From contig VBJP01000034.1 of assembly GCA_005880165.1 (NCBI GenBank), positions 23,589-40,137 of the forward strand: 16,549 nucleotides of DNA, given 5' to 3'. The notes beneath the pieces are model-generated. The model was not told the DNA's origin and did not search any database. It was given only the letters and a program-made list of their open reading frames with translations. Made by a program: the position numbers and the translations under genes. Shown piece after piece: positions 13,012 to 16,549 of this stretch. The DNA comes from Chloroflexota bacterium. GTDB taxonomy: Bacteria > Chloroflexota > Limnocylindria > QHBO01. How positions within the stretch are numbered: position 1 is the stretch's first letter; the number at the start of each line of letters is the position of its first letter.

Positions 13012-13677
13012 ATGTTTTCGTTCCTGAACCCGGCCAAGAGCCGGATGCCCGAGCCGGGCAGCGCGCTCGCCGGCCGTCCGAATCCGATTCCAACCGCTGA
13101 ACGCCATTTCGTGAACGGCGCCGCGCTCAAGCCGCCCTACCCCGCTGGCACCGAGATCGCCGAGTTCGCGTTCGGATGCTTCTGGGGCGCGGAGAAGGTC
13201 TTCTGGCAGACCCCGGGCGTGGTGGTCACGGCGGTCGGCTACCAGGGCGGCTACACGCCGAACCCGACGTACGAGGAGGTCTGCTCAGGCAAGACCGGCC
13301 AGGCCGAATCGGTCCGGGTGGTCTACGACCCGACCAAGGTCAGCTACGAGCGGCTGCTCAAGGTCTTCTGGGAGGATCACGACCCGACGCAGGGCATGCG
13401 CCAGGGTAATGACGTGGGCACGTCGTATCGGTCGGCGATCTTCACCCACACCGATGCGCAGCGCGCCGCCGCCGAGGCGTCACGCGACGCGTACCAGGTC
13501 GAGCTGTCCAAGGCCGGATACGGTCAGATCACGACCGAGATCCAGCCGGCGCCCGAGTTCTACTTCGCCGAGGACTACCACCAGCAATACCTCGCCAAGG
13601 TCCCGAACGGCTACTGCCCGGTTCACGCGACCGGCGTGAAGCTCACGGAGCCCGCCATCGAAATGGAGCAGGTCTAA
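13012..13677 (+). CDS. msrA: Peptide-methionine (S)-S-oxide reductase MsrA
   Basis: MsrA reduces methionine-S-sulfoxide in oxidised proteins. This 221-residue protein carries the catalytic GCFWGAEK with Cys56, then GYQGGYTPNPTYEEVCSGKTGQAE, FWEDHDPTQGMRQGNDVGTSYRSAIF, EFYFAEDYHQQYL and the C-terminal NGYCPVH. The N-terminal 40 residues (PGSALAGRPNPIPTAERHFVNGAALKPPYP) are the extension typical of actinobacterial-type MsrA. Cys202 in NGYCPVH remains as a candidate resolving cysteine, but the second C-terminal cysteine often found shortly after (GVxC) is replaced by Lys (GVKLTEP). The ATG at 13012 gives the family-standard start; the frame is open much further upstream through antisense of the permease gene. 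It is divergent from the exporter operon and convergent with the cyclase gene. Confidence 0.96.
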   Translation: MFSFLNPAKSRMPEPGSALAGRPNPIPTAERHFVNGAALKPPYPAGTEIAEFAFGCFWGAEKVFWQTPGVVVTAVGYQGGYTPNPTYEEVCSGKTGQAESVRVVYDPTKVSYERLLKVFWEDHDPTQGMRQGNDVGTSYRSAIFTHTDAQRAAAEASRDAYQVELSKAGYGQITTEIQPAPEFYFAEDYHQQYLAKVPNGYCPVHATGVKLTEPAIEMEQV

Positions 13678-13699
13678 CCGCCAGGTATCGAGGCATCTG

Positions 13700-13899
13700 C
13701 TACCGCGCAGCCAGCGTGACTTTGATTCGGATCAGACCGTCAGGTCCGAAGGAGTAGCCGAAGCCGTCCTTCGTGAAGACCGGCGCCGGCCAGAAGACTT
13801 TGCCATCGAATTGGAAGCCTGGCATCGGCTTGTCCGAGCCAGAGTCTGCAGCCGAATCTTCGTAGAGGCCTCCGAGGAAGCGCCCTTTCGGGTTGAAGA
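13700..13899 (-). other. Displaced C-terminal end of the cyclase-propeller gene (after a one-base frameshift)
   Basis: The reading frame ending in the TAG at 13700-13702 encodes a sensible C-terminus: FNPKGRFLGGLYEDS, then KPMPGFQFDGKVFWPAPVFTKDGFGYSFGPDGLIRIKVTLAAR. It contains the alternating hydrophobic and Gly/Asp pattern of an NHL blade (GFGYSFGPDGLIRIKV). In the frame of the main gene the same bases give low-complexity Ser/Arg/Thr sequence. Joining Ala836 of the main frame to this frame needs one added base (or a -1 shift) around 13898-13902. The joined protein would be about 902 residues. Confidence 0.75.
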
Positions 13900-16407
13900 C
13901 GCATCGAGACTGGGCTCGCCTGAAGCGCCGAGTTGCCCTGGGACGCTGCCCTGGTCGCCCCATGAATCGATGATGCGCCCGTTCGAGGGATCAAGGATCA
14001 GCGCGTGCCCAGTCCCATCGGTGAAGCCGAGGATCTTCCCGTCGCGTTGAATAGCAAAGCCATGCACCTGGAAGGCAAGACCGGGATGAGCAGGATCGAC
14101 GAGCCGTCGCCAGACGAGCTTGCCGCTCGGGCTGAACTTCGTCAGCACTGACGTATCGTCGTCGCTCACATACAAGCTTCCGTCCGGGCCCAGGTGGCAG
14201 GACAGGACCAGCCCCAGCTGGCCGACGCCGATCTGGCGGACGAGCCTCCCGTCTCGCGTGAACACCTCGATGCGATTGTTCGCGCGCTCACCAACGTAGA
14301 CGAGACCGGTCGGGCCCACCGCGATGCACCCTCCCGGCCCATTCTCGCTGCTGCCAGTGAGGTCAAACTGTCCACGGCCGCTTCCGAACTGGCCCCAGGA
14401 TTGGACCGGTCGACCAGCTCTTGGATCCAGGATCGTGACTTTGGGATCCGTGTAGTCGGCCTTGGCGTGAAGGACGTACAGCATGCCGTCCGGACCGACT
14501 TCCATCGCGGCTGGAACGTGGATTCCGGTCTCGAACCATGGGAAGGTGGCGGTCACCGCAAACGGATTGGGCGCGGGGGATATCGATGGGCTGGAAGAAG
14601 GCCTGGTGGAGGGGCCAAGCATGGCGGCCAGCGGGGGCTCGGCCCAGGCGCGCAGGACGTTTGACTCGTCATCTACTTGGAAGACCAGGCCACCGGTAAC
14701 GACCGGCGCTTCGTTCCCATGCACCGGATCGCGTGTCGTCCACAGCAGCTGGCCGTTGTCGGCGCGCAAAGCCACGAGAACCGATTCATTCTGCTGGACA
14801 TACAGCGTGTTGCCAGCCAGGGAAGCTGGCCGCCATGAGAACGCGATCTGCGGGTTGTGCCACACGATCTGGTACTCGGTACCCTTGTCGCGCAGCGCAT
14901 AGACGCCATCGCCGTCGGCCGTCACATAGAGGATCCCGCCCCTAATCGGTCCCGGCGTGATTTGCTTGCCACTTGCGATTGCAAACGGTCGCCATCGGTT
15001 CTTGCCGGTCTTTCGGTCCAATGCGAACAGGGCACCGTTCGTGCCGGCCCCCTCGGCCGGCCTCGCGGCGACATAGATGGTGTCGCCGTCCATGACCAGG
15101 CCGGTTACGCTTTGACCACCGGTGTCGTGGTGCCACAGCTCCGCTTTGTCCACGAGACGGATCGCGTAGATGGTCCCGCCTGACACGACATACGCCGCCT
15201 CGTCATTGACGACATCCACGGTGACCTGACGGCCACCCGGTCCGTCCCACTGCCAGCGCTTGCTTCCCGTTGCCGGATCCAGGCCGTAGGCGTGACCGTC
15301 GGCGGAGCCAACCCATACGAGGCCGGAGCTAAGTGTCGGGCGAATGCCGGTGTTCGGGAGAGGGATCTTCCACCGCTCTGAGCCGGTGCGCGCGTCGATA
15401 GCGTGCAACGTCCCTCCCAGGTCGGCGGCGAACACGACGTCGTGATCGGCGAGAGCTGATTCTCCAAACCCGCCTGAGCCTGCAACGTCCCAGCGCAGTA
15501 GACCGGTCCTGGCGTCGTAGGCATGCAGGCCCTTCTGGTCACCGACCACGACCTGGCCTGAGACGACAATTGGGACGAAGTTGGCCACGGCGCCGAGCTG
15601 GCGCTGCCACACGACCGTTGGTTCACATTCTGGTCCTGGCCCTGGATAGACCGATGTCCGACTCAGGTCCGCTCGGTAGGCAGGAACATCTGCGATGGTC
15701 GGTGGCGTTGCTCCGGCCGCGAAAGAGGCACATGGCGCCGCGGCAATCGGGCTTGATGGCTTGGTCGGAGAGCGGCTGGCGGCCAGCAGGATCGCGACCG
15801 CTCCGATCCCGGCCAGCAGAACGGCACCGATGGCCATGCTGGCGCGGCGGATCCGGGCGGGCGGGCCGGTGACTGGTTCAGCCGACACGGGCGCGACGGC
15901 AAACAAGGCGATCGGCTCGGCGATGCCCTTGAGCCGAGGAGATCCGCGCGGGACGAAGCGCACCGGCATCCTCGTGCGCGTCAGCGATCGCACGGTATCG
16001 GTTACCAGGAGCTCCCCTGGTCGCGCTTGGGCGCAGACACGCGCGGCGATGTTCACGGCCAGGCCTACTGGCCCCTCGCCGCCATCCGTGGTCTCTCCCG
16101 CGTGGACGCCCACGCCGACGTGGATCGGCTGGCCGGGGATGCGCGCTGTCGCCTCCATCGCGGCTGCGATGATCGCCAGGCCGCCTTCGATGGCGCTCGA
16201 TGCGGATGGGAAGACGATGTAGAAGCTGTCGCCCTCGGTCTTGATCTCAGCGGCCCCGAAGCGCGCGATGACATCGCGCATGAGAGCGCGGTAGGACTTC
16301 AAGAGGGCGGCCGCAGCGTCGTCGCCGTGGGACTCGACGAAGCGGGTGTAGCCGCGCAGGTCCGCAAAGAGAAACCCGCGGGTCGAACTCGGCTGAAGTG
16401 TTGTCAT
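13732..16407 (-). CDS. Class III nucleotidyl cyclase with membrane helix and two beta-propellers, 3' end frameshifted
   Basis: The uninterrupted frame encodes 891 residues. A class III cyclase domain fills about residues 10-170: FADLRGYTRF (metal Asp16), EIKTEGDSFYIVF (Lys56, metal Asp60) and VGLAVNIAARV (Asn119, Arg123). The usual adenine-selecting Asp seven residues before Asn119 is Gly112, so substrate choice is uncertain. A membrane helix lies at about 189-210, then a PQQ-type propeller (about 245-590) with YDARTGLLRW, IDARTGSERW, LDPATGSKRW, LDRKTGKNRW and LRADNGQLLW, a Ser/Pro linker (600-615), and NHL-like repeats (WGQFGSGRGQFDLTG, VYVGERANNRIEVFTRDGRLVRQIG). The cyclase is cytoplasmic and the propellers external, suggesting a receptor. 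ATG 16407 follows AGGG. The sensible frame ends near residue 836; the last 55 residues look like frameshift product. Confidence 0.9.
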   Translation of the reverse strand: MTTLQPSSTRGFLFADLRGYTRFVESHGDDAAAALLKSYRALMRDVIARFGAAEIKTEGDSFYIVFPSASSAIEGGLAIIAAAMEATARIPGQPIHVGVGVHAGETTDGGEGPVGLAVNIAARVCAQARPGELLVTDTVRSLTRTRMPVRFVPRGSPRLKGIAEPIALFAVAPVSAEPVTGPPARIRRASMAIGAVLLAGIGAVAILLAASRSPTKPSSPIAAAPCASFAAGATPPTIADVPAYRADLSRTSVYPGPGPECEPTVVWQRQLGAVANFVPIVVSGQVVVGDQKGLHAYDARTGLLRWDVAGSGGFGESALADHDVVFAADLGGTLHAIDARTGSERWKIPLPNTGIRPTLSSGLVWVGSADGHAYGLDPATGSKRWQWDGPGGRQVTVDVVNDEAAYVVSGGTIYAIRLVDKAELWHHDTGGQSVTGLVMDGDTIYVAARPAEGAGTNGALFALDRKTGKNRWRPFAIASGKQITPGPIRGGILYVTADGDGVYALRDKGTEYQIVWHNPQIAFSWRPASLAGNTLYVQQNESVLVALRADNGQLLWTTRDPVHGNEAPVVTGGLVFQVDDESNVLRAWAEPPLAAMLGPSTRPSSSPSISPAPNPFAVTATFPWFETGIHVPAAMEVGPDGMLYVLHAKADYTDPKVTILDPRAGRPVQSWGQFGSGRGQFDLTGSSENGPGGCIAVGPTGLVYVGERANNRIEVFTRDGRLVRQIGVGQLGLVLSCHLGPDGSLYVSDDDTSVLTKFSPSGKLVWRRLVDPAHPGLAFQVHGFAIQRDGKILGFTDGTGHALILDPSNGRIIDSWGDQGSVPGQLGASGEPSLDASSTRKGASSEASTKIRLQTLARTSRCQASNSMAKSSGRRRSSRRTASATPSDLTV

Positions 16408-16542
16408 CCCAACCCTGGACGGCGCAGCTGCGGATACGCGTCATCAGCCTACGGCCACTGTCCACCTTTCCCGTGCCGACCGACCGGCGGGTGGCGAGAG
16501 TCCACTACGATCTGACCCTTACCTCGTGCGGGAAGGCAGTGC
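16408..16542. other. Divergent intergenic region before the cyclase gene
   Basis: About 135 bases separate the cyclase ATG from a possible plus-strand start. On the minus strand TGGACA (one mismatch to a -35) occurs but no -10 at a normal distance. On the plus strand TACGAT at 16506-16511 resembles a -10 without a -35. No repeat or hairpin stands out. Confidence 0.25.
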
Positions 16543-16549
16543 ATGGAGC
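16543..16549 (+). CDS. Possible start of a further gene, cut by window edge
   Basis: ATGGAGC at the last seven bases is preceded by a Shine-Dalgarno-like GGAAGG (16531-16536) six bases upstream. Only two codons are visible, so nothing can be said about the product and the start is tentative. Confidence 0.25.

Overview
The window is GC-rich bacterial DNA, tightly packed, with genes on both strands. GTG starts, 1-11 bp stop/start overlaps and little intergenic space are common. The protein set suggests a soil or freshwater Chloroflexota or a deep actinobacterial lineage: a group III phosphofructokinase, a long-form MsrA, a TfoX-like protein, a split YbhF-type ABC exporter and a cyclase fused to beta-propellers. 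The phylum cannot be fixed by eye. I saw no rRNA, tRNA, CRISPR array, insertion sequence or transposase. No gene-free stretch exceeds 300 bases; the longest are about 140-155 bases and are described individually.

Layout. (1) 1-857, minus: an ArsR-like winged-helix regulator followed by an SRPBCC/AHSA1-type gene cut by the window edge. (2) 945-2132, minus: a phosphofructokinase whose active-site residues are those of the pyrophosphate-dependent type. (3) 2191-3515, plus: a divergent DNA-repair-looking pair, an SRAP (YedK/HMCES) abasic-site protein overlapping by 4 bp a free-standing kinase that resembles the kinase module of bacterial Pnkp. (4) 3665-4030, plus: a TfoX N-terminal-domain protein, convergent with a membrane-anchored neutral zinc metallopeptidase (4027-4920, minus); both stop codons sit in one CTAG. 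(5) 5012-6941, plus: a metallo-beta-lactamase-fold hydrolase overlapping an M20 dipeptidase. (6) 6949-9339, minus: a membrane PAS-GGDEF-EAL protein for cyclic di-GMP turnover. (7) 9493-12858, minus: a four-gene operon in the order ABC-2 permease, degenerate ATPase, second ATPase, TetR regulator, with every junction overlapping. Its promoter contains a clear palindromic operator plus a third half-site. (8) 13012-13677, plus: MsrA, divergent from the operon. (9) 13700-16407, minus: an N-terminal class III nucleotidyl cyclase with one membrane helix, a PQQ-like propeller and an NHL propeller; the last part is displaced by a one-base frameshift near 13898-13902. (10) The final bases may hold the start of a further plus-strand gene.

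How the parts work together. The exporter operon looks self-contained and self-regulated: the last gene encodes a TetR repressor, and the operator overlaps the -10 element of the operon promoter. Its two ATPase genes correspond to the two halves of E. coli YbhF, which are fused there. The SRAP-kinase pair is translationally coupled and suggests a small DNA-damage module. The cyclic di-GMP protein and the cyclase receptor are separate membrane sensory proteins. The remaining genes are housekeeping or accessory metabolism. The most interesting items are the SRAP-kinase pair, the operator array of the exporter, and the cyclase with two propellers.
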